Shown here piece by piece: positions 36,910 to 46,604 of a DNA stretch of 64,000 nt. The notes under the pieces are model-generated. The model did no database searches. It saw only the letters and a list, made by a program, of their open reading frames with translations, and was not told where the DNA came from. This stretch comes from Jhaorihella thermophila (GTDB lineage Bacteria; Pseudomonadota; Alphaproteobacteria; Rhodobacterales; Rhodobacteraceae). The stretch's first letter is position 1. Every line of letters starts with the position of its first letter. The DNA lies in NCBI RefSeq assembly GCF_900108275.1, contig NZ_FNVD01000012.1, positions 26,024 to 90,023 of the forward strand, in the 5' to 3' direction. Made by a program: the position numbers and the translations under genes.

Positions 36910-37832
36910 GCGCGCATGTCCTTCTTCTCCGTCCCCTGTTCCCGACGCCGCAGCAGATCCGCCGCCACGCCCACCGCGATCGCCTGCGGGTGCTTGCCCA
37001 GCCCCGGCTCGCCGATCGGGCAGGTGATGCGGGCGATCCGTTCGGGCGGATGACCCAGCGCCGCCAGCCGCGTGCGGAATCGCGCCCACTTGGTAGCCGA
37101 GCCAATGAGCCCCGCAAAGGCGAAATCGTGCCTCAGCAGGCGGTCGCACAGCTCCAGATCCAGCGCATGACTGTAGGTCAACACCAGATGCTCGGCCGCG
37201 GGCGGCGCGTGCCGTACCAGTTCGGCGGGCTTCGCCGCAGGCAGAACGGTGACGCCTTCGGGCACAGCCTCGGGAAACCGGTCGGGCGCGGTATCCACCC
37301 AGGTGATGGCCACATCCGGCAGCGGGGCCAGCACGCCCACCAGCGCGCGCCCCACATGGCCCGCCCCCCAGATCCAGACCTGCCGGGCGGGCCGGTGCAC
37401 CGGCTCGACCATCCAGCCCTCGACCAGCTGCGGCCGCACCGGCACGCCTTGGGCGCGCGCCTGCACCAACAGCCGCCGCACCGCCAACGGCATCTCGCCC
37501 ACGGCGCCGACGGGGCGCGCGATCACGTCGCCCTCCAGCCCCTCGACACTGTCGTAAACTTCCGTCAGCAACACCACGGCACCGCCGCAGCACTGGCCCA
37601 GATCCGGCCCCAGCGCATGGCGCGACAGCCCGACCCGGCCCGCACGCGCGGCCTGCGCCGCCTGCATCTCCAGCGCCCCGCCGCCGATCGTGCCCTCCTG
37701 ACCGCTGTCCCAGACCAGCATCGCCGCGCCCACCTCGCGCGGGGACGACCCGCGCACCTCGGCCACGACGACGCGGGCCACGGCCCCATGCCGATCAATC
37801 GCCGCGCGCAGGGCATCCACGTCAAACCCCAT
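36906..37832 (-). CDS. xdhC: Xanthine dehydrogenase accessory protein XdhC
   Basis: A 308-residue XdhC. The N-terminal XdhC/CoxI domain has R-G-S-S-P-R-E-V-G-A-A-M and G-Q-C-C-G-G, and the C-terminal Rossmann domain has V-W-I-W-G-A-G-H-V-G-R-A-L. In Rhodobacter capsulatus XdhC binds the molybdenum cofactor, promotes its sulfuration and inserts it into XdhB. The ATG at 37832 lies 11 bp inside xdhB, so translation is probably coupled; the frame extends to 37907 but the homologous start is here. Confidence 0.93.
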   Translation of the reverse strand: MGFDVDALRAAIDRHGAVARVVVAEVRGSSPREVGAAMLVWDSGQEGTIGGGALEMQAAQAARAGRVGLSRHALGPDLGQCCGGAVVLLTEVYDSVEGLEGDVIARPVGAVGEMPLAVRRLLVQARAQGVPVRPQLVEGWMVEPVHRPARQVWIWGAGHVGRALVGVLAPLPDVAITWVDTAPDRFPEAVPEGVTVLPAAKPAELVRHAPPAAEHLVLTYSHALDLELCDRLLRHDFAFAGLIGSATKWARFRTRLAALGHPPERIARITCPIGEPGLGKHPQAIAVGVAADLLRRREQGTEKKDMRA

Positions 37833-40173
37833 TACGCACCCTCCGGATCGCGGCCCAGACCCGCTCGGGCGTGGCCGGCGCGTCCAGCGCCGGATAAACA
37901 TCCCCAAAGGACGCCACCGCGTCGCTCAGCGCCAGCCAGGCTGAAATCCCCAGCATGAAGGGCGGCTCGCCCACCGCCTTGGACCGATAGATCGTCTCCT
38001 CGCGGTTGCGCCCGTCCCACAGTGCGACATTGAACACGTCGGGCCGGTCGGAACAGGCCGGGATCTTGTAGGTGGAGGGCGCATGGGTCATGAGCCGCCC
38101 CCTGTTGTCCCAGACCAGCTCCTCGGTGGTCAGCCACCCCGCACCCTGCACATAGCCCCCCTCGACCTGGCCGATATCGATCGCCGGGTTAAGCGAGGCG
38201 CCGGCATCATGCAGGATATCCGCGCGCAGAATCCGGTATTCCCCGCTGCGCGCATCCACCGCCACCTCGGTCACCGCGCAACCATAGGCAAAATAATAGA
38301 ACGGCCGCCCGCGCCCCCGCAGCCGGTCCCAGGCCAGCTTGGGCGTGCGATAGAACCCGGTAGCCGACAGACTCACCCGCCCCTCATAGGCCATGCGGGC
38401 GGCTTCGGCGAAACTGACGGACTCCGCGCCCACATGCACGCGTCCGCCCTCGAACCGCACTTCGGCGGCATCCGCCTGGAACCGTTGGGCCAGATGCGCC
38501 GCGATCCGGTCGCGAATCGTATCACAGGCCGCCTTCACCGCCATCCCGTTCAGATCGCTGCCCGACGACGCCGCCGTGGCCGAGGTATTGGGCACCTTGC
38601 CCGTATCGGTCGCGGTGATCTTCACCGCCTCCAGCCCGATCCCGAAACGGCTGGCCGCCACCTGCGCCACCTTCTGGAACAATCCCTGCCCCATCTCGGT
38701 GCCGCCATGGTTCAGATGCACCGACCCGTCCTGATAGACATGCACCAGCGCGCCCGCCTGGTTCAGATGCGTCAGCGTAAAGGAAATCCCGAACTTCACC
38801 GGCGAAAAGGCGATCCCCTTGCGGATCGCGCCGCCGCGCGCGTTCCAGGCCCGCACCGCCGCGCGCCGCGCAACGTAATCGCACCGCTCCAGCAGCGCCT
38901 CGGTCATCGCCCCCAGTTCGAAATCCTCGACCTCCATCCCATAGGGCGTCGTGTTCCCGCCTCCTGCTTCTTTCTGGTCCGAAATACCCCGGGGGGAGGC
39001 CGCAGGCCGGGGGGCAGCGCCCCCCTTTGCGGCCTCTGCATAGTAATTCCGCCGCCGCAGCTCGACCGGATCCATCCCCAGCTCATGGGCCACGTGATCC
39101 ATCACCCGCTCGATCCCGACCATCCCCTGCGGCCCGCCAAAACCTCGAAACGCCGTCGCACTCTGCGTGTTCGTGCGCAGCCGGTGGCTCTCGATCCGTA
39201 CCGCCGGCAGGCAATAGGCATTGTCGGCATGCAGCATCGCCCGATCCGCCACCGGCAGCGACAGATCCTGCGCCCAGCCGCACCGGGCGTAATGCGTGAA
39301 CGCCACGCCAAGGATCCGTCCCTCCGCGTCCACCCCGGCGCGATAGTCGATACGGAAATCGTGCCGCTTGCCGGTGATGATCATGTCGTCATCCCGGTCG
39401 TAGCGCATCTTGCAGGGCTGCCCGGTCACACACGCCGCCACCGCGCAAGCCACCGCCAAGGCGTTGCCCTGGCTCTCCTTGCCGCCGAACCCGCCGCCCA
39501 TGCGCCGCGTCTCCACCCGCACCGCATTCATCGGCACGCCCAGCGCCTCGGCCACCTTGTGCTGGACCTCGGTCGGATGCTGGGTCGAGGAATGGATCAT
39601 CATGTCCCCGCCCTCCTGCGGCAGCGCGAGCGCGGCCTGACCTTCCAGATAGAAATGCTCCTGCCCGCCAATCTCGACCCGGCCCTCGATCACCCGGAGC
39701 GCGGCAGCGATCGCGGCCTCGGCATCGCCCTTTTCCCAGACCACCGGGCCATCCTCGAACCGGCTGTTTGCGGCCAGAGCCTGCTCCACGGTCAGGATCG
39801 GCTCTTCCTCGTCATAGTCGATCCGCCCCAGCCGGGCCGCGCGGCGGGCGGCCAGATGGCTTTCGGCGACGACCAGAAAAACCGGCTGGCCCACATAGTT
39901 CACGCGGCCATCGGCCAGCAGTGGCTCGTCATGGACCGAGGGCGAGACGTCATTGGCAAAGGGCAGATCCCCCGCCGTCAGCACCGCCACCACGCCGGGG
40001 GCGGCGCGCACGGGGTCCAGATCCATCGACAGGATCCGGCCCCGCGCGATTGTGGACAGACCGAAGGCCAGGTGCAGGCAGCCCGCCGGCACCGGGATGT
40101 CATCCACATAGCGCGCCTGACCGGTGACATGCAGCGGTGCCGCGTCATGGGGCAGCGAGCGCGAGACGGTCAT
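37822..40173 (-). CDS. xdhB: Xanthine dehydrogenase molybdopterin-binding subunit, with a repeat-encoded insertion
   Basis: A 783-residue large subunit. Moco-contacting motifs are visible: [25 protein letters not shown] and the catalytic Glu in [11 protein letters not shown]. It hydroxylates hypoxanthine and xanthine to urate with NAD as final acceptor via XdhA. Residues about 382-405 ([20 protein letters not shown] and after) are not family sequence: they are an in-frame translation of hairpin repeat copy F, placed between LRRRNYYAE and [11 protein letters not shown]. The reading frame is intact, so the gene is probably functional. The ATG overlaps the xdhA stop by 4 bp; GAGCGCGAG precedes it. 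Confidence 0.94.
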   Translation of the reverse strand: MTVSRSLPHDAAPLHVTGQARYVDDIPVPAGCLHLAFGLSTIARGRILSMDLDPVRAAPGVVAVLTAGDLPFANDVSPSVHDEPLLADGRVNYVGQPVFLVVAESHLAARRAARLGRIDYDEEEPILTVEQALAANSRFEDGPVVWEKGDAEAAIAAALRVIEGRVEIGGQEHFYLEGQAALALPQEGGDMMIHSSTQHPTEVQHKVAEALGVPMNAVRVETRRMGGGFGGKESQGNALAVACAVAACVTGQPCKMRYDRDDDMIITGKRHDFRIDYRAGVDAEGRILGVAFTHYARCGWAQDLSLPVADRAMLHADNAYCLPAVRIESHRLRTNTQSATAFRGFGGPQGMVGIERVMDHVAHELGMDPVELRRRNYYAEAAKGGAAPRPAASPRGISDQKEAGGGNTTPYGMEVEDFELGAMTEALLERCDYVARRAAVRAWNARGGAIRKGIAFSPVKFGISFTLTHLNQAGALVHVYQDGSVHLNHGGTEMGQGLFQKVAQVAASRFGIGLEAVKITATDTGKVPNTSATAASSGSDLNGMAVKAACDTIRDRIAAHLAQRFQADAAEVRFEGGRVHVGAESVSFAEAARMAYEGRVSLSATGFYRTPKLAWDRLRGRGRPFYYFAYGCAVTEVAVDARSGEYRILRADILHDAGASLNPAIDIGQVEGGYVQGAGWLTTEELVWDNRGRLMTHAPSTYKIPACSDRPDVFNVALWDGRNREETIYRSKAVGEPPFMLGISAWLALSDAVASFGDVYPALDAPATPERVWAAIRRVRNGV
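38967..39025 (+). repeat. Dispersed hairpin element, copy F, inside xdhB (subfamily II)
   Basis: Plus-strand CTTCTTTCTGGTCCGAAATA, then GGAGGCCGCAGGCC and stem GGGGGGC-AGC-GCCCCCC. It is antisense to xdhB, keeps the xdhB frame open, and adds about 23 codons. The first 15 bases are nearly the same as copy A at 1353. Confidence 0.85.
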
Positions 40174-41576
40174 GGCTGCACCTCCAGAACCGACGCCGGT
40201 TCCCCCAGATCTTCGGCGAAACAACGCTCCAGCATCGCCTGCGCGGCGCCCAGCCGATAGCCGGCCGAAGCCCGCATGTCCGAGATCGGCGCGAAATCCT
40301 CGGCAAAGGCAGGCAGGGCGGCATGAATGGTATCTTGGTTCCACGGCCTTTCGATCAGTGCGGCCTCGACCGCACGGGCGCGTTTCGGGATCGCCGCCAT
40401 GCCGCCAAAGGCGATCCGAGCCTGCGCCACCCGGCCATCCTCGACGCGGATGTTGAAGGCGCCGCAGACGGCCGAGATGTCCTGGTCGAACCGCTTGGAC
40501 AGCTTGTAGCAGCGCAGGCGGTCGGGCTGGCGTGGAAAGCTCACGGCCTCGACGAATTCACCGGCCCGCCGGTCCTGTTTCCCGTAATCGATGAAGAAAT
40601 CTTCCAGCGGAAGGGAGCGGCGTTCGTCGCCACGGCGCAGGTGCAGGGTCGCGCCCAGCGCGATCAGAGCGGGCGGGTTGTCGCCGATGGGCGAGCCGTT
40701 GGCGATGTTGCCGCCGATGGTGGCCGCACCCCGCACCTGTTCCGAGGCAAAGCGGCGGATCATTTCGGCATAGGACGGGTGCAGGTCGGCGACGGCGGCG
40801 CGCACCGCGTTCATGTCGGCCATCGCGCCGATACGCACGGTTCGGTCGGTGATCTCGATGGATTTCAGATCGTCGCAGCCACCGAGAAAGATCACCGGTT
40901 CGATGTCGCGCAGGGCCTTGGTCACCCACAGCCCGACATCGGTGGCGCCCGCGACGAGCGTGGCGCCGGGATGGGCGGCGAAGATATCGGCGAGTTCGTC
41001 CGCATTGCGCGGGCAGCGGGCGTGCATGGGGGGCTCTGCCCCCCGGGCTGCGCCCTCCCCCCGGGATATTTGCGGCAAGAGGAAGGACTGGTCGGCGCGC
41101 ATCCAGTCCGGGACGGGTTCGCGCGCGGCGGCCCGGGCGGCGCGGATGATCGGGGCGTAGCCGGTGCAGCGGCAGAGATTGCCGGCGAGGACGTCGTCGA
41201 AATCGGTGCGGCCGGAGAGGTGCGCGGCGACCAGCGACATCACGATGCCCGGCGTGCAGAAGCCGCATTGCGAGCCGTGGTGGTCGATCAGCGCCTGCTG
41301 GACGGGGTGCAATTCTCCGTTGGGACCGGAGACGCCTTCGACCGTGCGCACCGCGCGGCCATGCAGCTGCGGCAGAAACAGGATGCAGGCGTTCAGCGCC
41401 CGCGCACCGGCCGCGTCGGTCACGATCACCGTGCAGGCGCCGCAATCGCCTTCGTTGCAGCCTTCCTTGGTGCCGGTCAGCCGGCGCTCTTCCCGCAGCC
41501 AGTCGAGCAGCGTCCGCGTCGGCGGGACGCGATCAAGGCTCACGCTCTCTCCGTTCAGAAGAAAGGTGATGGTCAT
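40170..41576 (-). CDS. xdhA: Xanthine dehydrogenase small subunit (2Fe-2S and FAD), with a repeat-encoded insertion
   Basis: A 468-residue XdhA. The plant-type 2Fe-2S cluster ligands are Cys40, Cys45, Cys48 and Cys64, and the second cluster uses Cys104, Cys107, Cys135 and Cys137 ([14 protein letters not shown]). The FAD domain follows ([20 protein letters not shown]). Residues about 164-186 ([20 protein letters not shown] and after) between the iron-sulfur and FAD domains are encoded by hairpin repeat copy G. It is the first gene of the xdhABC-transporter operon, with no strong ribosome binding site before ATG 41576. Confidence 0.94.
   Translation of the reverse strand: MTITFLLNGESVSLDRVPPTRTLLDWLREERRLTGTKEGCNEGDCGACTVIVTDAAGARALNACILFLPQLHGRAVRTVEGVSGPNGELHPVQQALIDHHGSQCGFCTPGIVMSLVAAHLSGRTDFDDVLAGNLCRCTGYAPIIRAARAAAREPVPDWMRADQSFLLPQISRGEGAARGAEPPMHARCPRNADELADIFAAHPGATLVAGATDVGLWVTKALRDIEPVIFLGGCDDLKSIEITDRTVRIGAMADMNAVRAAVADLHPSYAEMIRRFASEQVRGAATIGGNIANGSPIGDNPPALIALGATLHLRRGDERRSLPLEDFFIDYGKQDRRAGEFVEAVSFPRQPDRLRCYKLSKRFDQDISAVCGAFNIRVEDGRVAQARIAFGGMAAIPKRARAVEAALIERPWNQDTIHAALPAFAEDFAPISDMRASAGYRLGAAQAMLERCFAEDLGEPASVLEVQP
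41028..41085 (-). repeat. Dispersed hairpin element, copy G, inside xdhA (subfamily II)
   Basis: On the minus strand CTTCCTCTTGCCGCAAATAT, then GGAGGGCGCAGCCC and stem GGGGGGC-AGA-GCCCCCC, closely matching copy C at 13811. It has the xdhA orientation and is read in frame as part of the interdomain linker. Confidence 0.85.
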
Positions 41577-41908
41577 GTTTCAGCAACCCGTCGCCTTACC
41601 CTGTTGAACCCGTCTGCCCCCCTTCGATGCGACGTAGAAAGGAGGCGGGCCTTTTTCGTTGCGCATCAGCCTAGGAAGCGCGGGCGCGGTCTGGCAAGAA
41701 AAACAAGGGGGCGAAGCCGGCCGGGCATTGTGGCCGCCGCGGGCGGCAAATACCGAAAAGACACGGATTTCATGAGGGTTTGCGGCCACAGCCGAGCGGC
41801 GGCTTGAAGGACTTTCAGGAAAAGGCGAAAAATCGCGCTGCATTTTCAGGCATTTCCGCCCGCGCGGGCGCCGTTCCCTTTGGCGGGCCGCTGAGGTAGC
41901 GTGTCGAC
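41577..41908. other. Divergent intergenic region xdhA / dnaE
   Basis: These 332 bp contain no gene I can support. They must hold promoters for the xdh operon (leftward) and dnaE (rightward). Short open frames here have no ribosome binding site or recognisable product. A small GC inverted repeat (GCCCGCGCGGGC) lies about 50 bp before dnaE. I could not pick convincing -35/-10 boxes or a purine-responsive operator. Confidence 0.5.
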
Positions 41909-44900
41909 ATGAGCAGTTCCCCCCGATTCATCCATCTTCGCGTGCACACCGAATATTCGCTGCTGGAGGGCGCGGTGCGGCTGAAGAAGCTGCCCGATCT
42001 GTGCCGCACGCATGACATGCCGGCCGTGGCGGTGACCGACACCAACGCGATGTTCTCGGCGCTGGAATTTTCCGTGACGCTGAGCGGCGCGGGCATCCAG
42101 CCGATCCTGGGTTGCCAGGTGGATCTGGCATATCAGCCCGTTCAACCGGGGGAGAAGGCGAAGGCGCCCGCGCCCGTGGTGCTGCTGGCGCAGTCCGAGG
42201 CGGGATACGAGAACCTGATGAAGCTGAGCTCCTGCCTGTATGTGCACAAGGCAGGCCAGCTGCCGCATGTCACGCTGGAGGAACTCGAGGCGCTGTCGGG
42301 CGGGCTGATCTGTCTGACCGGCGGGCCAGAGGGGCCGGTGGGCAAGCTGCTGCAGGCCGGGCAGCGCCCCGCGGCGGAGGTGCTGGTGCAGCGGTTGGCG
42401 CGGGCCTTTCCGAACCGGCTCTATGTGGAACTGCAGCGCCATCCGGGCGAGAACGGCCTGCCGGAGGCCGAGCGGCTGACCGAGCGCGGCCATGTGGAAA
42501 TGGCCTATGCGATGGACCTGCCCCTGGTGGCAACCAACGACGTCTATTTCCCCACGCCGGACATGTACGAGGCGCATGACGCGCTGATCTGCATTGCCGA
42601 AGGCGCCTATGTCGATCAGCAGGAACCGCGCCGCCGCCTGACGCCGCAGCATTACTTCAAGTCGCAGCAGGAGATGGTGACGTTGTTCGCCGATCTGCCC
42701 GAGGCGGTCGAGAACACCGTCGAGATCGCCCGGCGCTGCGCCTTCATGGCCTACAAGCGCAAGCCGATCCTGCCGAAATTCGCCGATGACGAGGTGGAGG
42801 AACTGCGCCGGCAGGCCTGGGAGGGGCTGGAGCGGCGGCTTGCCGTCATTCCCCACGCCGCGCCGGTCGAAGACTATCACGAACGGCTGAAGTTCGAGCT
42901 GGGCATCATCGAGCAGATGGGCTTTCCAGGCTATTTCCTGATCGTGGCCGACTTCATCAAATGGGCCAAGGCGCATGGCATCCCGGTCGGCCCTGGCCGG
43001 GGCTCGGGCGCGGGGTCGCTGGTGGCCTATGCGCTGACCATCACCGACCTTGACCCGTTGCGCTACAGCCTGCTGTTCGAACGCTTCCTCAACCCCGAAC
43101 GGGTGTCGATGCCCGACTTCGACATCGATTTCTGCATGGATCGCCGCGAAGAGGTTATCCATTATGTGCAGGAGAAATACGGGCGCGAGAAGGTGGCGCA
43201 GATCATCACCTTCGGCGCGCTGCTGTCCAAGGCCGCGGTGCGCGACGTGGGCCGGGTCCTGCAGATGCCCTATGGGCAGGTGGACCGGCTGTCCAAGATG
43301 ATCCCGGTCGAGGGGGTGAAACCCGTCAGCATAGAAAAGGCGCTGCAGGACGAACCCCGCCTGCGCGAGGCCGCCCGCGCCGAAGAGGTCGTGGACCGGC
43401 TGCTAAAATACGGGATGCAGCTCGAGGGGCTTTTGCGCAACGCATCGACCCATGCCGCGGGCGTGGTGATCGGCGACCGGCCGCTGGACCAGTTGGTGCC
43501 GCTCTACCAGGATCCGCGATCCGACATGCCGGCGACCCAGTTCAACATGAAATGGGTGGAGCAGGCCGGGCTGGTGAAGTTTGACTTTCTGGGGCTGAAA
43601 ACGCTCACCGTGATCCAGAACGCGGTGAATCTGATTCGGCAGTCTGGGCGGCACCTGCACATCGCCGCCGACGGCACGCAGCTCTATGATCCGCCCGAAG
43701 GCGCGGTGGACGAGATCAACGCGATCCCGCTGGACGACGAGAAGACCTACAAGCTTTATGCCGCGGCCCGGACCGTCGCCGTGTTCCAGGTGGAAAGCTC
43801 GGGCATGATGGATGCGCTCAAGCGGATGAAACCCACCTGCATCGAGGACATCGTGGCGCTGGTGGCGCTCTACCGTCCGGGCCCGATGGAGAACATCCCC
43901 ACCTATTGCGACGTCAAGAACGGGGTGAAGGAGCGGGAATCGATCCATCCGCTGATCGACCACATCCTGGAAGAAACTCAGGGCATCATCGTCTATCAGG
44001 AACAGGTGATGCAGATTGCCCAGGTGATGGCGGGCTACTCCCTTGGCGGCGCCGACCTGCTGCGCCGCGCGATGGGCAAGAAGATCAAGGAGGCGATGGA
44101 CGCCGAGCGCCCGAAATTCGTCGAGGGTGCCAAGAAGAACGGGGTGGACCAGAAAAAGGCCGAAGAGGTCTTTGCCCTGCTGGAGAAATTCGCCAATTAC
44201 GGCTTCAACAAGAGCCACGCGGCGGCTTATGCGGTGGTCAGCTATCAGACCGCGTGGCTGAAGGCGAACCACCCCGTCGAGTTCATGGCCGGCGTCATGA
44301 ACTGCGACATCCACCTGACCGACAAGCTGGCCATCTATTTCGAAGAGGTCCGCAAGGGTCTGGGCCTGCCCTGGGTGCCGCCCTGCGTGAACCGGTCCGA
44401 AGCCACCTTCAACGTGGTGAACGGAGAGCTGGTCTATGCGCTGGGCGCGCTCAAGAACGTGGGCGTCGAGGCGATGCGGCTGATTACCGATGCCCGCCGG
44501 GCGGATGGGGTGGACAAGCCCTTTGTCAATCTCTTCGACTTTGCCCGCCGGGTGGATCTGAAACGGGTCGGCAAGCGGCCGCTGGAGATGCTGGCCCGCG
44601 CCGGGGCCTTCGACCAGCTCGACCGCAACCGCCGGCGGGTGTTCGAAAGCCTCGATGCGGTGGTGGCCTATTCCGCTGCGATCCACGAACAGAAGGCCAG
44701 CGCGCAGGTGTCGCTGTTCGGCGAATCCGGCGACGACCTGCCCGAGCCCCGGCTCGCCAACGTCCCCGACTGGCTGCCGGCCGAACGGCTGGGCGAGGAA
44801 TTCAAGGCCGTGGGCTTCTACCTGTCGGGGCATCCGCTGGACGATTACGCCCTGGCGCTGCGGCGGGCGAATGTTCTGACGCTGGATCAGGTGCTGGAAA

Positions 44901-45421
44901 AGGCTCAGGGCGGGCCGCTGGTGGCGAAACTGGCCGGCGTCGTGGCCGGTCGGCAGGAACGCAAGTCGGCGCGCGGCAACCGGTTCGCCTTTGTCCAGAT
45001 GAGCGATTCCACCGGCGCCTTCGAGGTGACGCTGTTTTCCGAAGCGCTCGAGGCCGCGCGCGACCACCTGGAAACCGGCTCCAAGGTCGTGCTCACGGTC
45101 GAGGCGACGCTGGAGGCCGATCAGCTCAAGCTGCTGGGCCGGTCGGTAGCGCCGATCGATTCGGTCGTCTCGCGCGGGGCGGCGGTGGGGCTGCGGGTGT
45201 TCATCAATGACGCCTCGGCGGTGGACATCGTGGGGTCGGTGCTGGACGACGCGGCCAAGGCTGCGCGCAACGCCGCCCGCGGCCCGGTGGTGCTGTGCCT
45301 GACGGATCTTGGACTGCCGGGCGAGGTCGAGATGGACCTGGGTGCCGAATTCGCGATCAACCCCCAGATCAAGGGCGCGATCAAGAGCCTCGACGGCGTG
45401 GTCGAGGTCGAGGAGATCTGA
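41909..45421 (+). CDS. dnaE: DNA polymerase III alpha subunit
   Basis: A 1170-residue replicative polymerase of the DnaE1 type. The N-terminal PHP domain starts F-I-H-L-R-V-H-T-E-Y-S-L-L-E-G. The catalytic palm has G-P-G-R-G-S-G-A-G-S-L-V-A-Y and the metal-binding aspartates in P-D-F-D-I-D (residues 403-407). Then come the fingers (with G-Y-S-L-G-G-A-D-L-L-R-R-A-M-G), the tandem HhH, an OB domain around residues 990-1070 and the C-terminal tau-binding region. The clamp-binding element Q-V-S-L-F is at about residue 933. GAGG is 14 bases before the ATG. It converges on slyX with 3 bp between stops. Confidence 0.97.
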   Translation: MSSSPRFIHLRVHTEYSLLEGAVRLKKLPDLCRTHDMPAVAVTDTNAMFSALEFSVTLSGAGIQPILGCQVDLAYQPVQPGEKAKAPAPVVLLAQSEAGYENLMKLSSCLYVHKAGQLPHVTLEELEALSGGLICLTGGPEGPVGKLLQAGQRPAAEVLVQRLARAFPNRLYVELQRHPGENGLPEAERLTERGHVEMAYAMDLPLVATNDVYFPTPDMYEAHDALICIAEGAYVDQQEPRRRLTPQHYFKSQQEMVTLFADLPEAVENTVEIARRCAFMAYKRKPILPKFADDEVEELRRQAWEGLERRLAVIPHAAPVEDYHERLKFELGIIEQMGFPGYFLIVADFIKWAKAHGIPVGPGRGSGAGSLVAYALTITDLDPLRYSLLFERFLNPERVSMPDFDIDFCMDRREEVIHYVQEKYGREKVAQIITFGALLSKAAVRDVGRVLQMPYGQVDRLSKMIPVEGVKPVSIEKALQDEPRLREAARAEEVVDRLLKYGMQLEGLLRNASTHAAGVVIGDRPLDQLVPLYQDPRSDMPATQFNMKWVEQAGLVKFDFLGLKTLTVIQNAVNLIRQSGRHLHIAADGTQLYDPPEGAVDEINAIPLDDEKTYKLYAAARTVAVFQVESSGMMDALKRMKPTCIEDIVALVALYRPGPMENIPTYCDVKNGVKERESIHPLIDHILEETQGIIVYQEQVMQIAQVMAGYSLGGADLLRRAMGKKIKEAMDAERPKFVEGAKKNGVDQKKAEEVFALLEKFANYGFNKSHAAAYAVVSYQTAWLKANHPVEFMAGVMNCDIHLTDKLAIYFEEVRKGLGLPWVPPCVNRSEATFNVVNGELVYALGALKNVGVEAMRLITDARRADGVDKPFVNLFDFARRVDLKRVGKRPLEMLARAGAFDQLDRNRRRVFESLDAVVAYSAAIHEQKASAQVSLFGESGDDLPEPRLANVPDWLPAERLGEEFKAVGFYLSGHPLDDYALALRRANVLTLDQVLEKAQGGPLVAKLAGVVAGRQERKSARGNRFAFVQMSDSTGAFEVTLFSEALEAARDHLETGSKVVLTVEATLEADQLKLLGRSVAPIDSVVSRGAAVGLRVFINDASAVDIVGSVLDDAAKAARNAARGPVVLCLTDLGLPGEVEMDLGAEFAINPQIKGAIKSLDGVVEVEEI

Positions 45422-45424
45422 CCC

Positions 45425-45628
45425 CTACCAGTGCGGCGGGCGTTCGTCGCCCAGGATCACCCCGCCGCTCTGCGCCGCTTCGCGTTCGGCCTCGCGCTGC
45501 ATCAGCATCTCGACCCGCCGCGTCAGGCGGTCGATCTCGGCCTGCTGGCGGGTCACCACGTCGCTGAGGTCGTCCACCGCGCGCATGAGGTGGGCGATCC
45601 GTTCTTCCAGTTCGTAAATCTGTGTCAT
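45425..45628 (-). CDS. slyX: SlyX family protein
   Basis: A 67-residue coiled-coil protein with heptads I-Y-E-L-E-E-R-I-A-H-L and the C-terminal P-P-H-W (usual SlyX ending P-P-P-H-Y). Function is unknown despite the name. It converges on dnaE with 3 bp between stop codons and is divergent from the crotonase gene. Confidence 0.8.
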   Translation of the reverse strand: MTQIYELEERIAHLMRAVDDLSDVVTRQQAEIDRLTRRVEMLMQREAEREAAQSGGVILGDERPPHW

Positions 45629-45721
45629 GGGCAGGCGTATAGCGCCGCCACGTCATCGCGCCAACCATGTTGCCCGCGCGCGCCCCTTGGCCCACCATCG
45701 CCGGCAGGGAGGATCGCGAAC

Positions 45722-46525
45722 ATGACCGTCATCGTCGAAACCAGCGAAGGCATCACCACCGTCACCATCAACCGCCCCGAGGCGCGCAACGCCGTGAACC
45801 CGGCCACCGCGCGGCAGCTCTATGACGCTTTCCTTGCCTTCGAGGCCGACGATACCGCCAAGGTCGCGATCCTCACCGGGGCGGGGGGATATTTCTGCGC
45901 GGGCTTCGACCTCAAGTCCGCCGGATACGCCGAGGCCGACGACTGGCTGCGCGCGGTCCAGATCCCCGACGACTGGACCGACCCGATGGCGCATCCCCTG
46001 CCCGGACCGATGGGGCCGACGCGGCTGATGCTGACCAAGCCGGTGATCGCCGCGATCGAGGGGCCGGCGGTGGCCGGCGGGCTGGAGCTGGCGGCCTGGT
46101 GCGACCTGCGGGTGATGGCCGAAGGGTCGATCACAGGCGTGTTCTGCCGCCGCTGGGGGGTGCCGCTGGTCGATGGCGGCACGGTGCGGCTGCCGCGCAT
46201 CGTGGGACAGGGCATCGCAAACGACCTGATCCTGACCGGCCGCGAAGTGGACGCCGAAGAGGCGCTGGCCATCGGGTTTGCCAACCTGATGTGCGACCGG
46301 GGCGCGGCGCTGGAGGTGGCGCGGGATCTGGCCCGCGACCTGACCCGGTTTCCGCAGGCCTGCATGCGTGCCGATCACCTGTCGGCCCGGATGCCGCCGG
46401 AAGAGCTCGCCGCCGCGCTGCGCCGCGAATGGGCCTCGGCCTCGGCCTTCGAGGCAGAGGGACGCGAAGGCGCCGCCCGCTTTGCCGCCGGCAAGGGCCG
46501 CGGCGGCGATTTCGGCGACATCTGA
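45722..46525 (+). CDS. Enoyl-CoA hydratase/isomerase (crotonase) family protein
   Basis: A 267-residue crotonase-fold protein. The oxyanion-hole segments are F-C-A-G-F-D-L-K and E-G-P-A-V-A-G-G-L-E-L-A. In position 2 of catalysis the usual G-E/D pattern is replaced by C-R-R-W-G-V-P-L-V-D-G-G, a form frequent in a subgroup of uncertain substrate, so it may not be a fatty-acid hydratase. The frame is open to 45431 over slyX, but the homologous start MTVIVETSEGITTVTINRPE is at 45722. An FAD oxidoreductase follows 79 bp downstream. Confidence 0.88.
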   Translation: MTVIVETSEGITTVTINRPEARNAVNPATARQLYDAFLAFEADDTAKVAILTGAGGYFCAGFDLKSAGYAEADDWLRAVQIPDDWTDPMAHPLPGPMGPTRLMLTKPVIAAIEGPAVAGGLELAAWCDLRVMAEGSITGVFCRRWGVPLVDGGTVRLPRIVGQGIANDLILTGREVDAEEALAIGFANLMCDRGAALEVARDLARDLTRFPQACMRADHLSARMPPEELAAALRREWASASAFEAEGREGAARFAAGKGRGGDFGDI

Positions 46526-46604
46526 CCCCTGCGCGGGGACGCGTCCCGACTTGGCTTCGACGGGCTTTGCGCCCATGATGCGCCAAACGGACAAGGACAC
46601 GGCA

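Noticed and set aside
41580..41843. 87-codon minus-strand frame upstream of xdhA
   Set aside because: No ribosome binding site, low-complexity product and position in a divergent promoter region; not supported.
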